DNA of 43,354 nt from Chloroflexota bacterium (GTDB taxonomy: Bacteria > Chloroflexota > UBA6077 > FW602-bin22 > JAMCWG01): NCBI GenBank assembly GCA_023475235.1, contig JAMCWG010000065.1, positions 1 to 43,354 of the forward strand, written 5' to 3'. The position numbers and the translations under genes were made by a program. The notes under the pieces were generated by a model. The model was not told the origin of the DNA and did not search any database. It saw only the letters and a list, made by a program, of their open reading frames with translations. Of this stretch, positions 27,116 to 36,505 are shown piece by piece. Position 1 is the stretch's first letter, and each line of letters begins with the position of its first letter.

Positions 27116-28780
27116 CTACTTATCCAGCCAGATACTGGTCAGATCCGCGTAGGAGAACTTTACCTGGACGCCCTGGACCTCCTTGCGGAACACCACCAGG
27201 GTGTCCGCGCGGTTGAGGCCGGCGATCTGGTCGTCTTCCTGCACGATCTGCTGGCACTTCCTGTAGGTCTCGTTCCGCTTGGCCGGGTCCATCTCCCGTT
27301 CGCCGTCGGCGAAGCACTTGTCGACGTCGGCATTGTTGTAGTTGATCAGTTGAGCGGAGCCATCGCTGACGAACATCCGGCTGGCATATGCTGGGTCCGG
27401 CGACGGGCTGTTATCCCACTGGTGCATATCGAAGTTGCCGGCCTTCATCTTCTGGCGAGCGGCGACAACTTCCAGGGCCTCCAGTGTAACCCTGATGCCG
27501 GCCTTCAGCCACATGCCCTGCAGCAGCTCGGCCTGCTTACGCTTGGTAGTGTTGTTATCGTGGGTCAGCAAGATATCGACGCCGTTAGGGAAACCGGCCT
27601 CTTTGACCAGGGCAGCGGCCTTTTCGGGATCGAACTTATAGACCGGGCCGAGGTTCTGGTCGTAGCCCGGCCAGTTGGTCGGCCAGCCCTGTATCCAGTC
27701 CGGGGTACCGGCTTCCAGATTCATCACCTTCGTGTAATTCTCCCGGTCGGTGGCGTACTGGGCCGCCTGACGGAGCTTGGCATTCTTGCCCCACGGTTCC
27801 TTCCACTGATTGAAGCCGTAGTAGCCGCGCAGAGGCGCCCACTTCATTTGGACAATGACCAGGTCGGAGTTCTGCCGCAAGGTGGGCAGATCGGCCGGTT
27901 TGGGCGCATGGGTCAGGTGCAGCGTGCCGGCCCGCAGTTCGGTGAACTGCACGGCCAGGTCGTTCATTGTGCGGATCTTGATGCCATCCAGGTAGGGGAG
28001 AGGCTGGCCGTCAGCGCCCTTCCCCCAGTAATTCTCGTTCTTCACTGTAGTGGCCACATCGCCCTGCTTGTAGTCAGTCAGCTTGAACGGGCCGGTGCCG
28101 GAGGCCTTGCCGTTGCCGAAAGCATCCTCCCCCACATTGTCCATCTGGGCTTTCGAGAGAATGACAGGGCCGACGGAGCCGGTGCCCCCCGTTCCTGAGC
28201 TCAAGTTGAAGAGGTGCAGGGCGGACGGCTGCTTGTAGATGATCTTCAGAGTGTAAGGATCGACCACTTCGAGTTTGTCGAAGTTCTGGCCATGGCGCTT
28301 GGCGAAGGACTTAGTGGCCGTGGCCATCCGCTCCAGGCTCCACTTGGCGACGCTCGCGTCGAAGTCGGAGCCGTCGTGGAACTTCACACCCTTGCGCAGC
28401 TTCAGCACGAGGGTCGTAGGGTTCTGCTGCTCCCAGGACTCGGCCAGCACCCCAACGAACTTGAAATTGCCGTCTTTCAGGTCGGCGGAAAGGTACTCAA
28501 CTAGAGTTTCGTAGACCCCCATCTGGCCGGTAACCGTGGACACTGTGTCGTAGATTGGGTCCATAGTGGCAGGTACTGCATTGGCGGTTACCAGGGTGCC
28601 GCCGCGCTTGATCTTGGCGGCGGTGGCGGGGGCAGCCGCAGGAGCGGCTGGCTTGTCCGCTGCCGTGGGGGCGGCAGTCGGCTTGGCGGGCGCCGCGGTC
28701 GGCATCGCTGGGGCGCAGGCGGCGATCACGACCAGAATGAGGACAACGATGACGATATTGGATCTCCCTAGCAGTCTCAA
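27116..28780 (-). CDS. ABC transporter substrate-binding lipoprotein, family 5
   Basis: Lipobox VVIAACAPA, Ala/Pro/Thr linker, KIKRGGTLVTANAVPATMDPIYDTVS, LAESWEQQNPTTLVLKLRKGVKFHDGSDFDASVAKWSLERM; TTG start. Confidence 0.92.
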   Translation of the reverse strand: MRLLGRSNIVIVVLILVVIAACAPAMPTAAPAKPTAAPTAADKPAAPAAAPATAAKIKRGGTLVTANAVPATMDPIYDTVSTVTGQMGVYETLVEYLSADLKDGNFKFVGVLAESWEQQNPTTLVLKLRKGVKFHDGSDFDASVAKWSLERMATATKSFAKRHGQNFDKLEVVDPYTLKIIYKQPSALHLFNLSSGTGGTGSVGPVILSKAQMDNVGEDAFGNGKASGTGPFKLTDYKQGDVATTVKNENYWGKGADGQPLPYLDGIKIRTMNDLAVQFTELRAGTLHLTHAPKPADLPTLRQNSDLVIVQMKWAPLRGYYGFNQWKEPWGKNAKLRQAAQYATDRENYTKVMNLEAGTPDWIQGWPTNWPGYDQNLGPVYKFDPEKAAALVKEAGFPNGVDILLTHDNNTTKRKQAELLQGMWLKAGIRVTLEALEVVAARQKMKAGNFDMHQWDNSPSPDPAYASRMFVSDGSAQLINYNNADVDKCFADGEREMDPAKRNETYRKCQQIVQEDDQIAGLNRADTLVVFRKEVQGVQVKFSYADLTSIWLDK

Positions 28781-28944
28781 CGGTCTCTCCCTTTCCTCCT
28801 CACTTCCCGGAGGTTAGTATGTTGGGCAGGCAGATTGCCTAGCCTTGTTACCGCCTAGACTATGGGTTCGCTAAGAATAAGATCCCCCGCACCTCTGTCG
28901 GCGAAAAATGCTTGGACACTCTGGAGTTAAGATGTTGATCAACG

Positions 28945-28980
28945 GAAAGGTAGTATCATACCGAAAGGTAGCATGATACT
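28945..28980. promoter_or_regulatory. Candidate operator: perfect inverted repeat plus overlapping direct repeats
   Basis: AGTATCAT (28952-28959) / ATGATACT (28973-28980), 13-nt spacer; direct repeat GAAAGGTAG at 28945-28953 and 28963-28971 (18-nt period). Confidence 0.5.
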
Positions 28981-29159
28981 AATCATGGAGAGCTTCGCTG
29001 TCAAGAGGGCGATCCGCCTCATAGTAAGTGTTACCGAAAGGGGTAAACTTGCTTCAGAATAACTGCTCTCTGATGGCCGTGGATGTGAGAACCATCTGGA
29101 TCGGCCTCAAACCAATCTGGGGCAAGGCTCAGGAGAAAGTGTACGGGGGCATGGAGAAC

Positions 29160-29330
29160 ATCCGTCGGGAATTGCCTTTCGCAAACTGCCAGGCGAGTCG
29201 CCTTTCGCCACAGGCGAACCTCGCCGCGGCGAGAGTCGCCTCGGACGTCAACTGGGCACAGAGGACGGAGTGTCGCCTGTCTCCGTAGGCGACTCGCCGA
29301 GGCGAGCGGCGACCAGGCTGGCGACCTCTG
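29160..29330. repeat. GC-rich palindrome cluster (CTCGCC/GGCGAG, AGGCGA/TCGCCT motifs)
   Basis: aggcgagtcgcctttcgccacaggcgaacctcgccgcggcgagagtcgcct ... gtcgcctgtctccgtaggcgactcgccgaggcgagcggcgacc; related block at 38801-38880. Confidence 0.7.
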
Positions 29331-29376
29331 GAGACTGGCGACATCGAAATCGAAACTGGTACCCGCCGCAGCGTGA

Positions 29377-29418
29377 GCCGTGGCGCCGACCATTTTACAG
29401 GAGCAAAGGGACTTGACC
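29377..29418 (+). repeat. 42-bp direct repeat, copy 1
   Basis: gccgtggcgccgaccattttacaggagcaaagggacttgacc; 41/42 identical to 36279-36320. Confidence 0.9.
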
Positions 29419-29575
29419 ATCCAAGCGCCTAGCATATTGCCTGACCACCATACCGGCAAGTACTAAACTACCTCTCTACCAAGGCCATTTTACTTCTCGA
29501 TCAGAGACCCTTTGGCCTGCATGAACATCATGGAAGGCTGTACCTTAAGACCCGAAATACCTTGAGACCCGAAAG

Positions 29576-30436
29576 ATGTATTCATCTTTCTGTTTACCAC
29601 AGAGCAGGGAAGCTAAGCATCTAAGAGCATGGAGGCATGAGGTGGTAGCTGTCAGTCTTGGGACAGAATTCAACAACGAGGAACTCTTACACCAGTACAG
29701 ACTAACCGGTAGCCTAGAGCTACGCCAACAATTGATCGTTCGCAATATACCGCTAGTAAAATACACCGTCGGCAAGATGGCCGGATATCTGCCTTCTATT
29801 CTCTCCTTTGATGATCTCGTCGGTCACGCAACCATAGGACTGATCGAAGCCATCGAACACTTCGACCCAACTAGGGGATCTAATAGCTTCATACCGTACG
29901 CGGTTCTCAGACTTCGTGGCAGTGTGATGGATGCGATCCGGAAGTACGGCTACTATCCCCGCGGAATGGCAAGTAAGCGAAGGCTGTTGGACGACGCAGT
30001 TGACACGCTGACCGGAGAACTGGGCGATTTTCCCACTGACGAACAAATAGCCGAACGTCTGGGAATGAGCGCCAGCACATACAGAAAGAAGCGGGACGCA
30101 GCTACCCTCGTATTGCTCTCTTTGGACAGCGAGCTGTCATCTCACGACGATGATAACGACTGCTCTCTCCTCGATACCCTCCAGGATGACAAGGTGTCTG
30201 ATCCGATCCGTGGGATGGAAGAGACAGAGATGCAGGTTGCACTATTCAAAGCGTTCAAACGACTATCCACCCGTGAGCGGACAGTCATAGCTCTCTATTA
30301 CTTCGAGGGCTTGACACAGAAGCGAATTGGCCAACTGCTTGGAATATCAGAATCGAGAGTCTCCCACCTTCGTCTAAAAGCGCTTATGAAGCTCAGACGA
30401 ACCCTCGTACAGGAAAACCTTATAGGCAAAGCCTGA
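29576..30436 (+). CDS. Sigma-70 family factor, FliA/WhiG (sigma-28) type
   Basis: LVKYTVGKMAGYLPSILSFDDLVGHATIGLIEAIEHFDPTRGSNSFIPYAVLRLRGSVMDAIRKYGYYPR ... DEQIAERLGMS ... LSTRERTVIALYYFEGLTQKRIGQLLGISESRVSHLRLKALMKLR. Confidence 0.92.
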   Translation: MYSSFCLPQSREAKHLRAWRHEVVAVSLGTEFNNEELLHQYRLTGSLELRQQLIVRNIPLVKYTVGKMAGYLPSILSFDDLVGHATIGLIEAIEHFDPTRGSNSFIPYAVLRLRGSVMDAIRKYGYYPRGMASKRRLLDDAVDTLTGELGDFPTDEQIAERLGMSASTYRKKRDAATLVLLSLDSELSSHDDDNDCSLLDTLQDDKVSDPIRGMEETEMQVALFKAFKRLSTRERTVIALYYFEGLTQKRIGQLLGISESRVSHLRLKALMKLRRTLVQENLIGKA

Positions 30437-30513
30437 CCCCTTCAACGCAGAATAACTCCCGCTTATCGTTATCGTTGGTTCTTACCTTAGTATCTGGAGG
30501 ATGATGCAGTCCT

Positions 30514-33500
30514 ATGCCTAAGTTCTCTTATCTGCGAAACCTCCGTACGCGTCTCTTGCTTCTGGCCTGCGCAATTGCTATTCCGCTCTTCGCCGTGTTT
30601 CACTATGATGGCCAAGAGCGGCAATTGCGGGAGGAGGCGGAGGCCGAAGAGAACGCTCTCCGGATCGTGCGTTCGGCAGCCCGCGTGGAGGAAGGCTCTA
30701 TTGACGCAGCACGCAAGCTGATGGCCAATCTCGCCAGCTTGCCAACCACACGGAGCAGCGATGCATCTGTCTGCAATGCTTTTCTTGCCGACATTCTGAA
30801 ACTTCAGCCAGAATATACTAACCTGAGTGTGGTCAGACCAGACGGAGAACTTCTGTGCAGTGCCATTCCGCCCAATGGCGCTCCCAATGCGATCGATAAA
30901 GAGTGGTTCCAGCGGGTTGTGCAGACGCGAGAGTTCGTGGTCGGCGACTACTTCGTCGACGCCGCCACCGACAAACCTTCTTTGAGCCTCGCCTACCCAG
31001 TCCTCAACGATTCTGACGAGGTCCTGGCAGTGGCCGTTGCTGCGCTCGACCTAAGCCGGCTCAGCGAGCTGGCTTCGTTTGTGCACTTGCCAGCAGGATC
31101 GACATTCACCGTCGTTGATCGGCAAGGTACCGTCTTGGTACGCTACCCCAATCCGGATGGACTGGTCGGACAAACGCTGCCCGGCAGCGTGGCACGGGAA
31201 GCGATGGCGGTGCAGAGGAACGAGCCGATGACACAGATCGAGGTAGAAGACGAGAATCGAATGTTGTTAATCGCCCCCCTCGGTCGAGACGTGGAACCGA
31301 GTGGACATATATTGATCGCCATCCCTGAGGAGGCTATCTTTGCCGAGCTTCGACAAGAGACAATTCGTCACTTCTTAATGTTCGGAATAACGTTCGTGCT
31401 GGTGTTGGGCGTAGCGTGGTACCTAGCCGGCGTGTTGGTGCTCCGGCCAGTAAGGGCCTTGATGACGGCCACCAAACGGCTAGGTACAGGGGACTTGAGC
31501 GCTCGCGCTGAGCTTGCCTACGAAACAGGAGAATTGGGTGAGTTAGCCGCGGCCTTCAACCAAATGGCCACCTCCATCGGACGGCACACCACGCAGATCC
31601 GTGAGAGTGAGATAAGGTTCCGCAAGCTGGCGGAGACGGCCCCAGCCGTCATTCTCATCTACCAGGGCGACAAGTTCGTCTATGCCAATCGGGCTGCGAC
31701 GCTTATCACTGGCTATTCCCAGACGGAATTGTTGTCTATGAACTTCTGGGAAGTCGCCAATCATGATGAGCGATTGCTCTTATGGGAGAGGGGCTTTGCC
31801 CGCCAACAAGGCATCGCCGTTCCTTCTCGCTATGAGCTCAAGGTGCTGACTAAGGATGGGGAAGAGCGCCGGGCTGATGTCGCTGAGGGTGTGATTGAGT
31901 TAGATGGTAAGACCGCGGTGATCGTCAGCGCGTATGACATCACCGAACGGAAACAAGCTGAGGAGGCACTGCAGGAAAGCGAAAGACGGTATAGGGAGCT
32001 AGCGGACTTGTTGCCGCAGACCGTGTTCGAGATTGATATGAATGGCATCCTGACCTTTATCAACAAGACCGGCGTCGAGACGTTCAGAGGCGCCCAAGAG
32101 GATATCGAACAAGGGATCGCGGTGCTGGACTATATCGCCAGTGAGGACCGTGCGCGGGCGAGAGACCGCATCCCGCGCGTCATACGCGGAGAAGTATCTG
32201 GAGGCTCTGAATACGCGTTAATTCGGAAGGACGGCAGCCGGTTCCCGGCGATGATATTCACAAGCCCTATTGTTCGCGAGGGGCAATGTGTCGGGGCGCG
32301 GGGAATCATCATCGATCTGACAGAGAGCAAGCGGGCCGAGGCGGCCCTGCGGGACCTGGAGCGACGGACCCGCGAGATGCTTCAAAATCTCGATGTTGCT
32401 GCCCTTATGCTCGATATGGAAGGAAACATCACCTACTGCAACGACTACTTGCTTGAACGGGCCGGCTGGGACCGCGACGAAGTGATGGGGCGGAGCTGGT
32501 TTGATACCTTCCTTCCCAGTGACATACGCGAGGAGGCGAGATCCAAGTTCTCGAAAGCGTGCGAAACTGGTCAGGTCACGGCCCACTACGAGAGTTATAT
32601 CCAGACCCGGCACGGGGAGCGCCACCTGATGTCCTGGAGCAGCACGTTACTCCGCGACATTCAAGGAGAGATCGTTGGTGTGGCCAACATCGGCGAAGAC
32701 ATCACCGAGCGCCAGCAGACCGAGGATAGGCTGCGGTATCGCGTGCGCTGGGAAGGGCTCATCGCCTCTATATCGACACGCTTGATTAATCTGGCGCCAG
32801 ACCAGATCAATAGCGAAGTCATTCAGGCGCTGAAACAAATTGGGGGGTTCGCGGGCATTGATCGCGGCTGCATCTTCACGTTGACCGATGACGGCAGGAC
32901 ATTGAGCAACACCCAGGGATGGTGTGTTGATGGCATCGAGCCACAGATCCATAACCTGCAAAGATTGCCCATCGAAACGTTCCCCCGGTGGATGGAGAAG
33001 CTCAACAACTTCGAGGTCATTTGTATTCCCAGGGTTGCCGACCTCACTGCGGAGGCCGACAACGAAAAGGAGTTGCTACAGGCTCAGGGCATCCAGTCCG
33101 TGATTGTCGTTCCAATGGTCTACGAAGGAGTGCTCAAAGGATTCCTCAGCTTCGGCTCGATTGCGGAAGAGAAGACGTGGGCCGGCGAAGATGTCGCACT
33201 GCTGAAAATGACCGGGGAGATTGTAGTCAGCGCTTTGGAGCGGGGTCGTGCGGAGGAAGCACTCAAGCGGTATGCAGATCAAGCCAGCATACTGGTGAAG
33301 ATCTCTCAGATCATCGCCCAGGCGGGGCTGGGATACCAAAGCGTGCTGAATGCGGTTGCCGAACAGATCGCTGTATGGCTTGGCGATCGATGTACTATTC
33401 GTCTGTTGTCCGAGGATGGCCAGCGGCTCGATCCGGTCGCCTTCCACCACGTTGACGAAAGCAAGATTAGCTTGATGGGTGAATTGTACAGGTCATCGCC

Positions 33501-34455
33501 AATGCGCTCGGACGAGGGCTTCAGCGGCCGTGTGTTCCAATCTGGTGAGGCCATGCTCATTCCAAACATCAGCCAAGAGCAAGCACTATCTTTGATCAAG
33601 CGAGAACACAGGCCGTACGTTGACCAAATTGGTATTTGCAGCCTGCTGGTCGTGCCCCTGCGCGCCCAAGGCAAGGTAATAGGCACCATTATCGTCTCAC
33701 GAGATAGGCCGGGACATCCATATACCGAGGACGACAAGGCCCTGCTTCAAGATGTGGCCGATCGGGCGGCATTGGCCATCACTAACGCGCGTCTGTTCGA
33801 GGCTGCCGAGCGAGAGCTCGCCGAACGAAAGCATGCCGAGCAGGAGCTTGAGCGGAGCCTGGCCCAATTGCGGATAGCAGTACAAGGGACCACACAGGCC
33901 CTGACGAAAGCGGCCGAAGCGCGTGACCCGTACACGGCCGGCCATCAAGAGCGCACAACGAGGATCGCGTGTGCCATCGCAGAGGCGATGGGGCTTCCTG
34001 GAGAAGTAATCGAGCAGATCAAGATTGGGGGGATCATCCACGATCTGGGCAAAATGTCCGTGCCAGCCGAAATCCTCAGCAAGCCCAGCAAGCTCAACTC
34101 CGCCGAAATGAGCCTCATCCGGACGCATCCTCAGGTGGGCTACGATATTCTGAAAGGGGTGGAATTCCCGTGGCCGATCGCGCAGGTCCTGCTGCAGCAT
34201 CACGAGAGGTGGGACGGCTCGGGCTACCCGAACGGCCTGTCTGGAGAAGACATTCTCCTGGCGGCGCGCATTCTGGCGGTAGCCGATGTCGTGGAGGCGA
34301 TGGCCTCGCACCGTCCCTACCGACCGGCCCTGGGCATAGACAAAGCATTGGAAGAGATCTCGCGGAACAGCGGTGTCCTCTACGACCCGGAGGTGGCCGA
34401 TACTTGCGTCAGATTATTTGCTGAGGGGAAGATTCAGATCGAGGATCTACAGTGA
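30514..34455 (+). CDS. Cache-HAMP-PAS-PAS-PAS-GAF-GAF-HD-GYP signalling protein (putative c-di-GMP phosphodiesterase)
   Basis: N-terminal TM and Cache-like sensor, HAMP (LRPVRALMTATKRLGTGDLSARAELAYETGELGELAAAFNQM), PAS/GAF repeats, HD-GYP motifs IGGIIHDLGKMSVP ... HHERWDGSGYPNGLSGEDILLAARILAVADVVEAM. Confidence 0.94.
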   Translation: MPKFSYLRNLRTRLLLLACAIAIPLFAVFHYDGQERQLREEAEAEENALRIVRSAARVEEGSIDAARKLMANLASLPTTRSSDASVCNAFLADILKLQPEYTNLSVVRPDGELLCSAIPPNGAPNAIDKEWFQRVVQTREFVVGDYFVDAATDKPSLSLAYPVLNDSDEVLAVAVAALDLSRLSELASFVHLPAGSTFTVVDRQGTVLVRYPNPDGLVGQTLPGSVAREAMAVQRNEPMTQIEVEDENRMLLIAPLGRDVEPSGHILIAIPEEAIFAELRQETIRHFLMFGITFVLVLGVAWYLAGVLVLRPVRALMTATKRLGTGDLSARAELAYETGELGELAAAFNQMATSIGRHTTQIRESEIRFRKLAETAPAVILIYQGDKFVYANRAATLITGYSQTELLSMNFWEVANHDERLLLWERGFARQQGIAVPSRYELKVLTKDGEERRADVAEGVIELDGKTAVIVSAYDITERKQAEEALQESERRYRELADLLPQTVFEIDMNGILTFINKTGVETFRGAQEDIEQGIAVLDYIASEDRARARDRIPRVIRGEVSGGSEYALIRKDGSRFPAMIFTSPIVREGQCVGARGIIIDLTESKRAEAALRDLERRTREMLQNLDVAALMLDMEGNITYCNDYLLERAGWDRDEVMGRSWFDTFLPSDIREEARSKFSKACETGQVTAHYESYIQTRHGERHLMSWSSTLLRDIQGEIVGVANIGEDITERQQTEDRLRYRVRWEGLIASISTRLINLAPDQINSEVIQALKQIGGFAGIDRGCIFTLTDDGRTLSNTQGWCVDGIEPQIHNLQRLPIETFPRWMEKLNNFEVICIPRVADLTAEADNEKELLQAQGIQSVIVVPMVYEGVLKGFLSFGSIAEEKTWAGEDVALLKMTGEIVVSALERGRAEEALKRYADQASILVKISQIIAQAGLGYQSVLNAVAEQIAVWLGDRCTIRLLSEDGQRLDPVAFHHVDESKISLMGELYRSSPMRSDEGFSGRVFQSGEAMLIPNISQEQALSLIKREHRPYVDQIGICSLLVVPLRAQGKVIGTIIVSRDRPGHPYTEDDKALLQDVADRAALAITNARLFEAAERELAERKHAEQELERSLAQLRIAVQGTTQALTKAAEARDPYTAGHQERTTRIACAIAEAMGLPGEVIEQIKIGGIIHDLGKMSVPAEILSKPSKLNSAEMSLIRTHPQVGYDILKGVEFPWPIAQVLLQHHERWDGSGYPNGLSGEDILLAARILAVADVVEAMASHRPYRPALGIDKALEEISRNSGVLYDPEVADTCVRLFAEGKIQIEDLQ

Positions 34456-36137
34456 GAGTAGTGTTCACCAATGTCCTCTGGCCGAAGATAAGCGGCATTC
34501 GCGAGCGAGGATTATCGCTAAACAGCATCCGGTGGCGCATCGCCATCGCTTATTCGATACTGATAATGCTGGTGATGATCTCTTTAACGCTCTACTTCCT
34601 GAACTACGTGCATTCCGTTTACTTGGACAACCAGCGGGAGATCCTATTGCACTATGCACACATGGTCGCCGATAGCGCGGAACAACACCTGAGGGTGTAT
34701 CCAGATGGTAGAGACCTGGATCAGCTAGCCAAGATACTGCGACCAGTGTTCGGCCGGCGCATCACTCTGATCAGTGTTGACGGCAAAGTGTGGGCTGATT
34801 CGGAAATGGATCCCCTCCAGATGGAGAATCACGGGGATCGTCCCGAGGTCCAAGCGGCATTGGAGTCCGGGGCAGGGGGAAGCATTCGAGAAAGTCGCGG
34901 CCTTGCCCAGGATATGTTGTACGCAGCGGTTCCAATAGTTGCGGCCGGGGAGGTGATTGGTGTATCTAGGACTGCAAGTTCATTAGAGGATATCGTCACT
35001 GAGGCGCAGCATGTACGAGGGCCACTGCTCCTGATGGCAACAACAGCTACAATCGCTGCGATCATCCTGGTCATCTTACTGTCGCAGGCAGTCACCAGGC
35101 CAATATCTCAACTAACGTGGGAGATGGAGCGTGTTACCGCAGGAAGGCCATTTCGACAGACCTGGATATCCACCATATGTGAGCTAGCGCCGCTGGCCCA
35201 AGCGTTCAACCGCATGACCGAATCGCTGGCCCAGCGCGAGGCGGAGGCGAGGCGGGCCCAGGAGGAGCTACGGCAGAGTGAGGAGCGCTACCGAACAGTA
35301 GTGGAAAGCATCGATGATGCGATAACTGTAAAAGATACCGAGGGCCTGTACATAGAAGTGAACTCAGCAATGGTTCATCGGCTAGGCCTGCAAAGGGGAA
35401 AGATCTTGGGGAAAACTGCTCGAGACTTGTACTCGGAGGACGTGGCCAATCGGATTATTGCAGACGACCGACGTGTCTTTGAGACAGGCAAGCCGTTAGA
35501 CAGCGAATATGAAATTCCTACTCCCTCAGGCCCAAGGTTCAGCCATACACGCAAGGCAGTCTTGCGAGATGAAGGCGGTAACGTAACCGGGCTAGTTACC
35601 GTCTCCAGGGACATCTCTGAGCGTAAGCGAACGGAGGAACAAGTCAAGTGGTTTGCGTACCACGATGCTTTGACTGGACTTCCCAACCGCCTGCTGTTCA
35701 CCGACCGTCTCAAGGTAGCTTTTGCCCAAGCTAAGCGTAAGAGCCGGAGGCTGGCAGTTATGTTTATAGACCTGGATAACTTCAAAGAGATAAACGACAG
35801 CTTGGGGCACGAAACTGGGGATAAAGTGCTACAGTGGGTCGCTGAGCGGTTGGTGGGGCAGTTGCGCAGCAGCGATACGGTTGCCCGTATGGGGGGTGAT
35901 GAATTTGTCATTCTTTTGCCCGAAGTTGACAGCATAGCCGATGCACAGCGGGCAACGAAGAGGATTCTGGAGGCCGTGCAGGAGCCGTTCGTTATTAGTG
36001 ATCGTTGTCTGAGAGTGACCACTAGCATAGGTATCGCCCTGTATCCAGATGACACGAGTGATGCTGAGGACCTGGTGAAGAAGGCTGATCGCGCGATGTA
36101 TGAGGCGAAGAATCAAGGAGGAAACAGAGGGTGTTGA
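34452..36137 (+). CDS. HAMP-PAS-GGDEF diguanylate cyclase
   Basis: HAMP and PAS, then WFAYHDALTGLPNRLLFTDRL ... FIDLDNFKEINDSLGHETGDKVLQWVAERLVGQLRSSDTVARMGGDEFVILLPEV. GTG start overlaps the stop of the previous gene (GTGA). Confidence 0.94.
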   Translation: MRVVFTNVLWPKISGIRERGLSLNSIRWRIAIAYSILIMLVMISLTLYFLNYVHSVYLDNQREILLHYAHMVADSAEQHLRVYPDGRDLDQLAKILRPVFGRRITLISVDGKVWADSEMDPLQMENHGDRPEVQAALESGAGGSIRESRGLAQDMLYAAVPIVAAGEVIGVSRTASSLEDIVTEAQHVRGPLLLMATTATIAAIILVILLSQAVTRPISQLTWEMERVTAGRPFRQTWISTICELAPLAQAFNRMTESLAQREAEARRAQEELRQSEERYRTVVESIDDAITVKDTEGLYIEVNSAMVHRLGLQRGKILGKTARDLYSEDVANRIIADDRRVFETGKPLDSEYEIPTPSGPRFSHTRKAVLRDEGGNVTGLVTVSRDISERKRTEEQVKWFAYHDALTGLPNRLLFTDRLKVAFAQAKRKSRRLAVMFIDLDNFKEINDSLGHETGDKVLQWVAERLVGQLRSSDTVARMGGDEFVILLPEVDSIADAQRATKRILEAVQEPFVISDRCLRVTTSIGIALYPDDTSDAEDLVKKADRAMYEAKNQGGNRGC

Positions 36138-36278
36138 ATGAGGACTGATGACCTGCAGATTCCGCTGGGTATGGGGCTGGCGCAGGTTCTGGGGACAATA
36201 GGGCTTCAGCAGCCGGTCAATAGTGGCGGGGCTGAGCTTCAGGAGTTGCTGGCGCAGCTCTGGGGCCAGGTTGAGCTC

Positions 36279-36320
36279 GCCGTGGCGCCGACCATTTTAC
36301 AGGAGCCAAGGGACTTGACC
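36279..36320 (+). repeat. 42-bp direct repeat, copy 2
   Basis: gccgtggcgccgaccattttacaggagccaagggacttgacc; one mismatch to 29377-29418. Confidence 0.9.
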
Positions 36321-36505
36321 TCTATCGGCCAGGGCAACTCTAAAGAGCCTAAACTTGCCCTGTTCCCAAGAGAAAACCCGACGGGGGATAAGAGATTCTC
36401 GACTCTATGCTTCTGCGCGAGTTGAGTTTCACGGGAACCTGTCGATGATATGAGCATTGAGTAGTTTTGGGCATGTCGTGCTACATGCCCAAAGGGGGAA
36501 AGAGT

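Noticed and set aside
26867-28198. 443-aa + strand ORF antisense to the second SBP
   Set aside because: Shadow ORF; SBP on the minus strand is well supported.
36138-36425. 95-aa + ORF downstream of the GGDEF gene
   Set aside because: Overlaps the 42-bp repeat, whose other copy gives an unrelated flanking peptide; likely non-coding.
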